From CAZDGK01 sp964505035 (GTDB lineage: Bacteria; Patescibacteriota; Saccharimonadia; UBA4664), in assembly GCA_964505035.1 (NCBI GenBank), contig CAZDGK010000005.1, forward strand, positions 1 through 48,586: a stretch of 48,586 bases of DNA, written 5' to 3'. Shown piece after piece: positions 24,707 through 32,695 of this stretch (its first letter is position 1; every line of letters begins with the position of its first letter). Position numbers and translations under genes: made by a program. The notes beneath the pieces are model-generated. The model was not told the DNA's origin, ran no database searches, and was given only the letters and a program-made list of their open reading frames with translations.

Positions 24707-25516
24707 CTAGTGCTGAAGCGTGGCCGCCACCAGGGTCAGCCAGTACTCCGAGTGGTCCGGCGGGATGGGTTGGTGTTGGCCGGAGCCATAGCGCCGGTAG
24801 ATGACGTCCATGTTGGCCAGGACTTGGCTGACATGGCTGGGCCTGGGATACGGCAGTGCGAACGGGTCGCTGACGGGCCGGAGCTGGCCGGCTGGGACGT
24901 CAATGCCCCAAGCGGCCATTTTGGCCGTAGCGGCCGGATCGGTCAGGTAGCGAGGGTGCCACACCCGGCCCGAAGCTGGCTTGTAGAACGCCAGGTCGCC
25001 ATGCGTGATGATGAGGCTGCCGTCAGCATTGACGTTTTCTCGCAATGGATGCGGCCAGCCGAACCAGTCGAGCATTTGCAATGACCAGCGGCGGACCTCC
25101 GTCTCGCTGGGGGTCGGGTCGTCACTGGGCAGGTAGATGTCGGGGATGAGATCATTGCCGGCCGCGTAGTAGCGGTAGTCGGCAATGTCCAGCCCGGCGA
25201 ATCCCGGGACGAGGCCGGCCGGCAAGACCAAGTGACCGGTACGAACCCGGATATCGGGCCGCAGCCAGAGCGAATAGTCGATATACCAATCGGGCTTGAC
25301 GGCCCAATGCGCTACCTCGTGCAAGGCGTGCCACCAGATGGAGTAAGGACGCTTGGGTTCAGCCGGGAATGGTAGGCCTAGTTGATGAGTCAGGCTGGCC
25401 AGCTGAAGCAGCCGGAGGTCAAGCTGGGACGGCTCCTGATAGCTCGGGAACAGTTCGGTCCAGCCAACAACGGCTGGGCTGTCGACTGGCCGCAGGAGGG
25501 TGACGGAATTTGGCAT
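24707..25516 (-). CDS. EpmC-like HExxH metalloprotein (elongation factor P hydroxylase-like)
   Basis: A 269-residue protein. WWHALHEVAHWAVKPDWYI contains HExxH (H66, E67, H70) followed by Trp, very like the ALHEIAHWC segment of EpmC (YfcM), which hydroxylates EF-P lysine in Gammaproteobacteria. The next segment (DYSLWLRPD) also resembles the family's GYWYxPDGR. The C-terminal half is different or longer, so the substrate may differ. No EF-P, EpmA or EpmB gene is in the window. A general zinc hydrolase is the alternative. Confidence 0.45.
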   Translation of the reverse strand: MPNSVTLLRPVDSPAVVGWTELFPSYQEPSQLDLRLLQLASLTHQLGLPFPAEPKRPYSIWWHALHEVAHWAVKPDWYIDYSLWLRPDIRVRTGHLVLPAGLVPGFAGLDIADYRYYAAGNDLIPDIYLPSDDPTPSETEVRRWSLQMLDWFGWPHPLRENVNADGSLIITHGDLAFYKPASGRVWHPRYLTDPAATAKMAAWGIDVPAGQLRPVSDPFALPYPRPSHVSQVLANMDVIYRRYGSGQHQPIPPDHSEYWLTLVAATLQH

Positions 25517-25614
25517 AATTCTCGTCTTTCTACTGGGCGGCAGCTGGGCTGCCGGGGATAGATAGCTTAGTGAAAGCCAAATCAGATTATAATATCGTCG
25601 GACTTTTCTGACAA

Positions 25615-26397
25615 CTAGAAGCGGCCGAGGCGCTTGTTTTCGACACGGTTGTGGAAGCCGTCGGGGGTAAGCTCGACAAGCTGAATAAAGTGATCCGAGA
25701 GATAGATCTCGATGGGCTCCCCTGCCTTGGGCACGATGGCTAGCCCGTCAATCATGAGGGTGACTGGACGCTCGGTGGCATCGGCGGGGTCGATGGCGAT
25801 ACTGACACGGCGCCGGCGTGTCAGAACATGGGGCCGCTGGAGGCTGGAATAGAGGGTGGAGATGTGGGGGTTATTGGGGGTGACGACGAACAGGTCCTGA
25901 GCGGCGGAGTCGATGATGGGGCCACCGGCGGCGAGGTTGTAGGCGGTGGAGCCCATGGGGGTGGCAAAGATGACGCCGTCGCCGATGAAGCTGCCGGACG
26001 ATCCGCCAATGTGCAGATCGAACTTGGCGGCGCGGGGTCCGCCACGCTCGAGCGAGATGTCATTGAAGGCATAGCCAAGGTGGCGGCCACCCTGGGACGC
26101 GGCCAGCAGCGGTGTTTTGATAACGCTGAAGGTATGAAGCCGGAGCGCCTGGACGAGCTGAGGGATTTCATCGGGCTCGACGGTCTGGAGGAAGCCCAGG
26201 CGGCCGGCTGAAATGCCCACGAACATCACGTCGCCCTCAAGGTGCTGGCGGATGGCGTGCAGCATAGTGCCGTCGCCGCCAATGGCGAACACCAGGCCAG
26301 CCGGCAGAGCCGTAGTGCCGGTCAGGGCTGCGCGCAGGGCGGCTTCGGCGGCCTGAGCCGTGGGGGTAGGTTTGGTGACGAAGATGGGAGTATTCAC
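25615..26397 (-). CDS. nadK: NAD kinase
   Basis: A 260-residue ATP-NAD kinase: FAIGGDGTMLHAIR (GGDGT at 40-44, catalytic Asp 42), GRLGFL, the substrate loop YAFNDISLERGG, GDGVIFATPMGSTAYNLAAGG and the final beta-strands. It makes NADP from NAD. The start is GTG 26397, 6 bases past TACAAT (26404-26409, minus strand). The open frame extends further upstream to 26847, but that part is antisense to the DNA ligase gene. Confidence 0.94.
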   Translation of the reverse strand: MNTPIFVTKPTPTAQAAEAALRAALTGTTALPAGLVFAIGGDGTMLHAIRQHLEGDVMFVGISAGRLGFLQTVEPDEIPQLVQALRLHTFSVIKTPLLAASQGGRHLGYAFNDISLERGGPRAAKFDLHIGGSSGSFIGDGVIFATPMGSTAYNLAAGGPIIDSAAQDLFVVTPNNPHISTLYSSLQRPHVLTRRRRVSIAIDPADATERPVTLMIDGLAIVPKAGEPIEIYLSDHFIQLVELTPDGFHNRVENKRLGRF

Positions 26398-26513
26398 GGA
26401 TACATTGTAGCAATGGCAGGCCTTGCCACAAGAGGGGAAGACATATTGACAAATATACGCTAAAATAGTGCGCACACTGCTACCCGCAGATCCACCGAGT
26501 GAGGGGGTTGCTA

Positions 26514-27374
26514 GTGAAGTACCAACCAATGTTGCCGATCTCGGCTCGGCGGCTTCCGCGTGATTCGAAATGGCGGTACGAGCTGAAGCTCGACGGCTGG
26601 CGAATGATGGCGGAAGTGGCCGACGGGCAGGCGACACTGTGGAGTCGCAACGGTCTGGACCTGACCGCTCGATTCCCGGAACTGGCGACAGAGATCGCCA
26701 GGGTCGTCCGGCAGCGCGACTGCGTGCTGGACGGCGAGGTGGTGGTGCTCGACGAGCGCGGCCACCCAGATCTGCGAGCACTGCGGGCCGGATTGAAGCC
26801 GCGGCGCTACTACATCTTTGACGTACTGGAGGCAGATGGCGAACCAACGGTGCACTTGCCCCTGTCGGCCCGTCGCAGACGGCTGTCGACCGTGGTGGTC
26901 AAGTCGCGCTACGTCCAGATAGTGGACTGGTTTGAAGACGCCGACGCGCTCTGGCAGGTAGTGGCCGGCGCCTCCCTGGAAGGGGTGGTGGCCAAGGACC
27001 TCGAGTCCGAATACCTACCGGGCCGGCGGGCATCGAGCTGGGTCAAAGTGAAACTGCGCAGACGGCAAGTGTTTGTGATTACCGGCTACGTGCTCAATTC
27101 GGCCCGCAGCCTGGCCGGGCTGACTTTGGCCGAAGAGCAAGACGGCCAGCTCGTGGCCGTGGGCCGCTGCAGCACCGGCTTCAGCGACGCTGAGGCCGCC
27201 AAGCTACTGGCCACATTGCGGCCGCTGCGGCAAGGCCAAACGCCAGCCGGCATCCACCGGGTCAAGCCGGTGGTACGATGCCGAGTGGCGTTTAGCGACC
27301 GGACGAGTACCGGCCGATTGCACCAGCCGTCGTACCTGGGCATGGTCCGGGACGACGAGCCGGACGGACGGTAA
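26514..27374 (+). CDS. ATP-dependent DNA ligase, small stand-alone type
   Basis: A 286-residue nucleotidyltransferase plus OB-fold ligase. Motif I is YELKLDGWR with K25 for adenylation; LWSRNGLDLT is near motif Ia; VLDGEVVVLD is motif III; FDVLEADG motif IIIa; LEGVVAKDL motif IV; and SWVKVKLRR motif V. The OB domain is C-terminal (FVITGYVLN, VAVGRCSTGFS). No LigD polymerase or nuclease domain and no Ku gene are nearby. Bacterial enzymes of this type act in repair. GTG 26514 with GAGGGGG 6 bases upstream is preferred over 26499. A terminator follows. Confidence 0.9.
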   Translation: MKYQPMLPISARRLPRDSKWRYELKLDGWRMMAEVADGQATLWSRNGLDLTARFPELATEIARVVRQRDCVLDGEVVVLDERGHPDLRALRAGLKPRRYYIFDVLEADGEPTVHLPLSARRRRLSTVVVKSRYVQIVDWFEDADALWQVVAGASLEGVVAKDLESEYLPGRRASSWVKVKLRRRQVFVITGYVLNSARSLAGLTLAEEQDGQLVAVGRCSTGFSDAEAAKLLATLRPLRQGQTPAGIHRVKPVVRCRVAFSDRTSTGRLHQPSYLGMVRDDEPDGR

Positions 27375-27383
27375 GTGGCCCAG

Positions 27384-27420
27384 ACCGGCTCCAACACATT
27401 AGTTGGAGCCGGTATTTTGT
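27384..27420 (+). terminator. Terminator after ligase gene
   Basis: A perfect 12-bp stem ACCGGCTCCAAC / GTTGGAGCCGGT, 6-base loop, then ATTTTGT. It directly abuts the -10 box (27421-27426) of the next gene. Confidence 0.92.
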
Positions 27421-27433
27421 TATGATGGTGAGT

Positions 27434-28357
27434 ATGAGTAAGCCGATTTCGGCCCGCCGGGTGATCATTACGTCATTTGTGGTGGATGTGTCCGACGTAG
27501 CATTGAACGTAGCCGTGATGGTGGTGACTGGCAGCGTGGTAATGCTAGCGGAGTCGCTGCAGGGTGCGGCGGACCTGCTGACTTCTACCCTGCTGCTCGT
27601 GGGGGTGCGACGGGCGGCACGGCGGGCAAACCGGGACTTTCACTTTGGCTACGGCCGGGAATTATTCTTCTGGGTACTGATGGCCGGCATTGCGATGCTG
27701 GTGCTGACTGGCACACTGTCGGTCTACGTGGGAGTGCAGCGGCTACTGGAACCGGCGCCGGTAGCGCATGTGTGGCTGACGTATGTGGCGCTGGGCGCGG
27801 GGGCGGCGAGCAACGGCTACGCGCTGGCTCTGAGTATTCAGCGACTGCGCGGCAAGCACCCGGGGCCGCGGCTGTGGCAACGCGTGCGGCACTCCAGCCT
27901 GGTGGAGACCAAGGCGACATTTGTGCTTGATCTGATGGGTACGGCAGCATCGGTGATCGGCCTGGTGGCATTGGGATGGTACGGCGTGACCGGCAACGGG
28001 CGATTGGACGGCGTGGGGTCAATATTGATTGGCGTGACGGTCGCGGTGCTGGCGGTGGGGTTGATTGTGGGAGCCAAGGATTTGCTGGTGGGCCGCTCGG
28101 CCGGCGGCGACATTGACGCGCTGATCCGGCAAGCGGCCCTTGAGGTGAAGGGCGTAAAGCGGGTGCTCGATCTGCGCACGATGTACCTGGGCTCGGAACG
28201 GCTGCTGGTGAATGTTGAGGTAAACCTGGCCGGCGGACTAGAAACGCGCCAGATTGAGAAACTCATCGATGAGATTAAGCAAAACATCAAACGGCAGGCA
28301 CCGATTGTGGGCCACATCCAGGTAGAACTGGAAACACCGGTAATTCGCGAACCATAG
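27434..28357 (+). CDS. Cation diffusion facilitator family transporter
   Basis: A 307-residue CDF protein: six membrane helices and a C-terminal cytoplasmic ferredoxin-like domain (from about 215; DLRTMYLGSERLLVNVEVNL, GHIQVELE). Helix 2 has AESLQGAADLL, where YiiP-type Zn transporters have D-x3-D, and helix 5 has VETKATFVLDLMG, where they have H-x3-D, so the metal site is altered (Glu and Asp, no His). The metal is therefore uncertain. TATGAT 27421-27426 and ATG 27434 (7 bases) give a leaderless start. Confidence 0.85.
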   Translation: MSKPISARRVIITSFVVDVSDVALNVAVMVVTGSVVMLAESLQGAADLLTSTLLLVGVRRAARRANRDFHFGYGRELFFWVLMAGIAMLVLTGTLSVYVGVQRLLEPAPVAHVWLTYVALGAGAASNGYALALSIQRLRGKHPGPRLWQRVRHSSLVETKATFVLDLMGTAASVIGLVALGWYGVTGNGRLDGVGSILIGVTVAVLAVGLIVGAKDLLVGRSAGGDIDALIRQAALEVKGVKRVLDLRTMYLGSERLLVNVEVNLAGGLETRQIEKLIDEIKQNIKRQAPIVGHIQVELETPVIREP

Positions 28358-28360
28358 GGC

Positions 28361-28366
28361 TATAAT
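28361..28366 (+). promoter_or_regulatory. -10 box TATAAT of the ABC operon
   Basis: The consensus TATAAT starts 4 bases after the CDF stop. ATG 28374 lies at leaderless distance but opens only a seven-codon ORF ending at TGA; the real start is 28390 with GAGGA upstream. Confidence 0.55.
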
Positions 28367-28389
28367 GATGGCAATGAGTGAGGACAGAC

Positions 28390-29271
28390 ATGGCTGAACG
28401 GGGGCCAGTGATCGCGGTGCGCGGGGTGTCCAAGCGGTTTGGGCGCAAGCAGGCGCTCAATGAGGTGTCATTTACGGTGCAGGCGGGCAGCATCTTTGGC
28501 TTCCTGGGGCCGAACGGGGCCGGCAAGAGCACCACGATCCGGTGCCTGATGGACTACATCCGGCCCGATAGCGGCTCGGTGGAGATTCTGGGCCGGGACG
28601 CCCGCCGAGACAGCGCATTGCTTAAGCGAGAGATGGGCTATCTGTCGTCGGAGTTGCAGCTATACCAAGGCTGGACGGGCCGGGAGCATTTGAACTTCGT
28701 GGAGGGGGTGCGCGGACGCAGTGACGAGGCGCGGCAGCTGGCGCAGGACCTGGATCTGGACCTAGGCAAGCCAGTGAAGTATTTGTCGAGTGGCAACCAG
28801 CAGAAGCTGGCGATTGTGCTGGCGTTTTGCGGGCGGCCGCGGCTGCTGATCATGGACGAACCGACGCGAGCATTGGACCCGCTGCTGCAGAACCAGCTGT
28901 ATGAGCTGCTGCGCGGGTTTGCAGCGCAGGGTGGTACGGTGTTTTTGTCGAGCCACAACCTGGCAGAGGTGCAGCGGGTCTGCGACGGAGTGGTGGTGAT
29001 CCGGGCTGGCGAGGTGGTGGCCGAGCGAAGCCTGTCCGAGCTGCGAGAGCTGCAGGTGCGGCTGGTGCAGGTGGTGTCGGCGCGTCCCATCCCGCCGGAG
29101 TTTCTGCGGCTGCGTGGCGTGGAGATCGTGCATCAAAGCGAAGGTGAGGTCCAGATGCGTGTACATGGCGACATTAATCCCCTGCTGCGCGTGCTGGTAC
29201 GCTACCCGCTGAAAGACCTACAGGTAACACACGCTGACCTTGAGGATGTGTTTATGGAGTTTTACCACTGA
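28390..29271 (+). CDS. ABC transporter ATP-binding protein
   Basis: A 293-residue ATPase: Walker A GPNGAGKST (40-48), the signature LSSGNQQK (132-139, a variant of LSGGQ), Walker B LLIMDEP (152-158) and the switch His in SSHN (189). The C-terminal extension of about 85 residues is that of drug, antibiotic or Na+ exporters of the ABC-2 type. The stop overlaps the permease start by one base. The substrate is unknown. ATG 28390 has GAGGA 5 bases upstream. Confidence 0.93.
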   Translation: MAERGPVIAVRGVSKRFGRKQALNEVSFTVQAGSIFGFLGPNGAGKSTTIRCLMDYIRPDSGSVEILGRDARRDSALLKREMGYLSSELQLYQGWTGREHLNFVEGVRGRSDEARQLAQDLDLDLGKPVKYLSSGNQQKLAIVLAFCGRPRLLIMDEPTRALDPLLQNQLYELLRGFAAQGGTVFLSSHNLAEVQRVCDGVVVIRAGEVVAERSLSELRELQVRLVQVVSARPIPPEFLRLRGVEIVHQSEGEVQMRVHGDINPLLRVLVRYPLKDLQVTHADLEDVFMEFYH

Positions 29272-30074
29272 TGTGGCCAGTATTTTGGTATGAGTTTAAG
29301 CACAAGCGGCTGGGCCTGGCGGCCTATTGCGGAGCAATACTGGGCTTTACGGTGCTGTATGTGATGATTTACCCGTCGGTGCTGGCATCGATGGACAAGT
29401 TCCAGGAGATATTCAAGGCCTACCCCAAGGAACTGTTCCAGGCATTTAATATTCCGAGCCTGACGTTTGATACGGTCGAGAAATATCTGGGTGCGGAGTC
29501 GTTTAGCTTCGTGTGGCCGATCATGGGCATCGCGCTGGTGCTGGCCCGGGCAGGCAACGGGCTGGCCGGCGAGATTGAGCGGCGAACGATTGGGCTACTG
29601 CTATCGATGCCAGTGAGCCGGGGTCGGATCTATCTGGCGAAATATCTGGTGGGGCCCGTATCAATACTAGCGTTTACGCTCCTGTCGACGGTGGTGGTAG
29701 TGCCACTGGCACCACTGGCCGGGGTGCAGGCGGATGCTGGCATCATGCTCCGAGCACTGGCGTCCACAACCCTGTTTCTGTGGGCGGTGTTTGGTCTCGC
29801 GATGTGGCTGTCGGCCATGCTGAGCGAGCGTGGTAAAGTTTACATCATCATGAGCAGCGGGCTGGTGCTGATGTATGTCATGAATGTGGTGGCGCAGATC
29901 CAGGACAAGGTGAGCTGGCTGAAGTATGGATCACTGTTTTATTACTTTGACGTGCAGAAGCTGCTGGCCGGCGGGTCGTGGCACTGGCGGCCAGTAGCCG
30001 TGTTTGGTGCGATTATCGTGGTGACGTTTGGGCTGGGGCTATGGAGTTTTGGCCGGCGCGACGTGTCGGTGTAG
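29271..30074 (+). CDS. ABC-2 type permease
   Basis: A 267-residue membrane protein with about six helices, starting MWPVFWYEFKHKRLG, a typical ABC-2 N-terminus. The segment NGLAGEIERRTIGLLLSMPV is the coupling-helix region (E-x-E/R-R-T-x-G-x-L-L-S-P). It is co-translated with the ATPase (TGATG). The last 36 bases overlap the convergent gene at 30039-30866. Confidence 0.9.
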   Translation: MWPVFWYEFKHKRLGLAAYCGAILGFTVLYVMIYPSVLASMDKFQEIFKAYPKELFQAFNIPSLTFDTVEKYLGAESFSFVWPIMGIALVLARAGNGLAGEIERRTIGLLLSMPVSRGRIYLAKYLVGPVSILAFTLLSTVVVVPLAPLAGVQADAGIMLRALASTTLFLWAVFGLAMWLSAMLSERGKVYIIMSSGLVLMYVMNVVAQIQDKVSWLKYGSLFYYFDVQKLLAGGSWHWRPVAVFGAIIVVTFGLGLWSFGRRDVSV

Positions 30075-30866
30075 CAGCCGGCTAATGAGCTTGCCTAGAC
30101 CGGCAGCCAGCAACAGCCCGACGCCGGCAAGGGCGGCCCAGGCATAATACGGCTGCACAGCGGGCACGAGGGCGGCCACGACGGGGTTTTGGAACGGACC
30201 AGAGCCGTCAGGGCCGGGGTGTTCGACCCCAAGCTTGATGATGGTGAAAACGAGCGCTAGCGGGCCAGCCGTGAGCAGAGCAACGACACCAGGGCTGGCG
30301 AGCCGGCCCCAGCCAGCGCTGAAACCGACGACGCCAATGAGCGCGAGCAGAACCAGGATGAGGCTCACCTGGGCCGCGCCGCCGAGCTTCTGGTGATTGG
30401 AGGCGCTCAGCGGGCCGAGCAAGCCGACCTGGCTCTTGAGCTGAGCCTGCTGATCGGGGTTACTGGTGGCCTCGGCGACGGCCTGGTCGACACCCTTGGT
30501 ATAGAATGGCTCGACGATTTGGCTGACGAGCTTGAGGCGGATTTGGCGAGGCGTCAGGGTGTTGAGATCGGCTGTCGTGAGGGTGACATTGGGGAAGTCG
30601 CTGAGGGGATGAATGGTGCCGCCGGCGGCCGCGGCCTGGCGCTTGAGGTCGTCGATGCCATTGGCGTCGTCGAGGCTGCCTTGCTTGAAGATGAAGCCGG
30701 ACAGGATCTGGCTGGCCACCGGGATGATGACGTCGCGATCGGTCAGGCGGGCCAGGCTAAAGAGCAGAAGGCTGGCACCGAGGGCAGCCGATAAGATGAG
30801 GCCACAAACCCATTTGGCATCGACGTGCCAGTAGGGCCGGGGGTGATTGGGGTCGTGATGGAACAC
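30039..30866 (-). CDS. Membrane protein of unknown function
   Basis: A 275-residue protein: a short His-rich cytoplasmic N-terminus (MFHHDPNHPRPYWH), a first membrane helix (about 21-43), an outer domain of about 120 residues (DFPNVTLTTADLNTLTPRQI), then three more helices. The start is GTG 30866 with AAGGAG upstream. It lies 18 bases after the glycosidase-like gene and is probably cotranscribed with it. No family recognised. Its 3' end overlaps the ABC permease gene by 36 coding bases. Confidence 0.65.
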   Translation of the reverse strand: MFHHDPNHPRPYWHVDAKWVCGLILSAALGASLLLFSLARLTDRDVIIPVASQILSGFIFKQGSLDDANGIDDLKRQAAAAGGTIHPLSDFPNVTLTTADLNTLTPRQIRLKLVSQIVEPFYTKGVDQAVAEATSNPDQQAQLKSQVGLLGPLSASNHQKLGGAAQVSLILVLLALIGVVGFSAGWGRLASPGVVALLTAGPLALVFTIIKLGVEHPGPDGSGPFQNPVVAALVPAVQPYYAWAALAGVGLLLAAGLGKLISRLLHRHVAPAKTP

Positions 30867-30884
30867 GGAAAGGTCTCCTTGGGG

Positions 30885-31934
30885 TTAGTATTTGAGCGCG
30901 GACCAGGCGGCTAGTCCGGGGCGGGGCTGATTGTCTGAGCCGATGAGACCCATGCTGGTAAACGGCTGCTTGGCCGCTGGGTCATAGAGGAAGGACCAAA
31001 TGATGAAAGTGGGATTGAGGCTGGTGGTGAGCTGGCCAAACAGGGTGATGAAACCGGCCTGCTCCTGCGGCGTAGCGGTCCAGCCGGCCGCCGGGGTTTG
31101 CGAGGGCCAGCCGATCTCGCTAAAGGCGACAGGCTTGATGGTGTGGGCGGTAATGTCTGCGTAGTAGCTAGCCGGGACGTCGCCGGGGTGGTGGAAATAG
31201 ACGCTTGGGTAGGTGGTGAAGGCCAGGAAGTCGGCGGCGGCGAAGCGATCGAGTAGGCCCCACTGGGGTGTGACTGATTTGGCACCAGACAGACCGCCGG
31301 TGAGGCCGCGCAGCTGCTCCAGCTGGAAGGTAGTAAAGACCTGAGTGCTGGGCGAGGCGGCCTTGATGGCGGCGGCAGACTGATTGAAGAGGTCAACAAA
31401 GGTGTTAAAACTGGCCGGCGAGGTGGCGTAGATGCGGTTGACCTCAATGCCGAGACCGAGATATTTGAGGTGATTGGTGGCGGCAAAGCTGGCTGCCTGC
31501 TGGGCATAGGTACTGATTTGGGCGGTGGTGAGCGGCCGGATTGGAACCAAGCTGCCGCCGGAATCGCGGAAAGCGGTAACTTCGATAACGGGCTCGTAAT
31601 GATACTGCTTGCCCAGGGCGGCTACGGTGTGGGCGGCGCCGGAAGCCGAGCCCAGCTCATTCCAATCCCCTGCCCAGGTGACGGCTCCGGCGCCGGCCGA
31701 GCTGGCCTGGGCGAAGAAGCCGGTGAAGTCGGCGGCGGCTGATGAGCGCGGTGACAGCGAGAAACCCTTGAGCACGCCAATGGCTGCCGGACTAGCCGAG
31801 GCCGATGGGCTGGGCTTGGTGGCGGCCGGATGAGACGACTGGCGGACTAGGGCAATGGCTACAACAACTATCAGTACTCCAACCACAAGTAGGATGCCGA
31901 GGTGCGCGAAACCGGCCTGTGGTGAGGGCTTCAT
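30885..31934 (-). CDS. Membrane-anchored GH-A clan (TIM-barrel) glycosidase-like protein
   Basis: A 349-residue protein: membrane helix (about 11-31), a Ser/Pro/Ala-rich stalk, and a TIM barrel. E164 in LGLGIEVNRIY and E273 in VAFSEIGWPSQ fit the acid/base and nucleophile after strands 4 and 7 of clan GH-A; the E-x-G-W-P-S motif is close to that of GH17 beta-1,3-glucanases and also seen in GH53. A late WSFLYDP segment would line the active site. It probably cuts an external polysaccharide. TATGCT (31941-31946, minus strand) lies 6 bases before the ATG, leaderless. Confidence 0.7.
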   Translation of the reverse strand: MKPSPQAGFAHLGILLVVGVLIVVVAIALVRQSSHPAATKPSPSASASPAAIGVLKGFSLSPRSSAAADFTGFFAQASSAGAGAVTWAGDWNELGSASGAAHTVAALGKQYHYEPVIEVTAFRDSGGSLVPIRPLTTAQISTYAQQAASFAATNHLKYLGLGIEVNRIYATSPASFNTFVDLFNQSAAAIKAASPSTQVFTTFQLEQLRGLTGGLSGAKSVTPQWGLLDRFAAADFLAFTTYPSVYFHHPGDVPASYYADITAHTIKPVAFSEIGWPSQTPAAGWTATPQEQAGFITLFGQLTTSLNPTFIIWSFLYDPAAKQPFTSMGLIGSDNQPRPGLAAWSALKY

Positions 31935-32002
31935 GCCTTGAGCATAAGCTTGTTGATGGCGGTTGGCTAGGGGCGGGCAAAGGGCTCTGCTACACTGCTG
32001 AT

Positions 32003-32671
32003 ATGCCAAAACGACGCCGTATCAGTCAACTGCCTGCCCCAGACCGCCCACGCGAACGGCTGCGGGTTAAGGGCGCGGCGGCGCTGTCGGACTTTGAGCT
32101 GCTGGAGGTGGTGATTGGCAACGGTACGGCCGCAGCTGACGTGGGGTCGATCGCACGGCAGGTCCAGAAATTGCTGGCGAAGGGCACGGCTAATGTGACA
32201 CTGGAATCGCTATCAGCGGTGCCTGGCGTGGGTACGGCGGGCGCGAGCAAGATACTGGCGGCGCTGGAGCTGGCCAAGCGGCACCTGGTGAAGGATATCG
32301 AGCCGCTGCGAACCATGAGCGATGTGCTGGCCCGGTTGGACGACATGCGTGGTAAGCAGCAGGAGTATTTGGTGACGTTGTCGCTGGACGGCGGCCAGCG
32401 GCTGATCGCGCAGCGGACTATCACGATCGGCACCCTGGACGCGGTGCTGGCCCATCCGCGCGAGGTGTTCGCCGATGCGATCGTGGACCGGGCGGCGTGC
32501 TTGATTGTGGCGCACAACCACCCGTCGGGCGAGTTGCAACCGAGCGCGCAGGACATTACACTGACGCAGCAACTGGCGGCGGCCGGGCAATTGCTAGGTG
32601 TGCCGCTGCGTGACCACATCATTGTGACGCGAAACGACTATTTTAGTTTCCGTCAGCACCATTTACTATAG
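32003..32671 (+). CDS. radC: RadC/JAB-domain protein
   Basis: A 222-residue RadC: N-terminal RPRERLRVKGAAALSDFELL, a helix-hairpin-helix (about 70-92, VPGVGTAGASKILAALEL) and the JAMM zinc motif H171-N-H173-P-S-G with S181 and D184. Its role is uncertain; the family was once linked to repair and may be a metalloprotease or nuclease. The start is ATG 32003, 6 bases past TACACT (31991-31996). It is divergent from the glycosidase gene. Confidence 0.92.
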   Translation: MPKRRRISQLPAPDRPRERLRVKGAAALSDFELLEVVIGNGTAAADVGSIARQVQKLLAKGTANVTLESLSAVPGVGTAGASKILAALELAKRHLVKDIEPLRTMSDVLARLDDMRGKQQEYLVTLSLDGGQRLIAQRTITIGTLDAVLAHPREVFADAIVDRAACLIVAHNHPSGELQPSAQDITLTQQLAAAGQLLGVPLRDHIIVTRNDYFSFRQHHLL

Positions 32672-32695
32672 GGACATCAATCAGGAGGGCAACGC

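Noticed and set aside
25615..26847. Long version of NAD kinase starting at 26847
   Set aside because: The extra 150 residues are antisense to the DNA ligase and low-complexity; TACAAT-6-GTG sets the start at 26397.
28374..28397. Leaderless start at ATG 28374 for the ABC ATPase
   Set aside because: That frame stops after seven codons; the ATPase frame begins at 28390 with an SD. A mini-ORF role in regulation is possible but unsupported.
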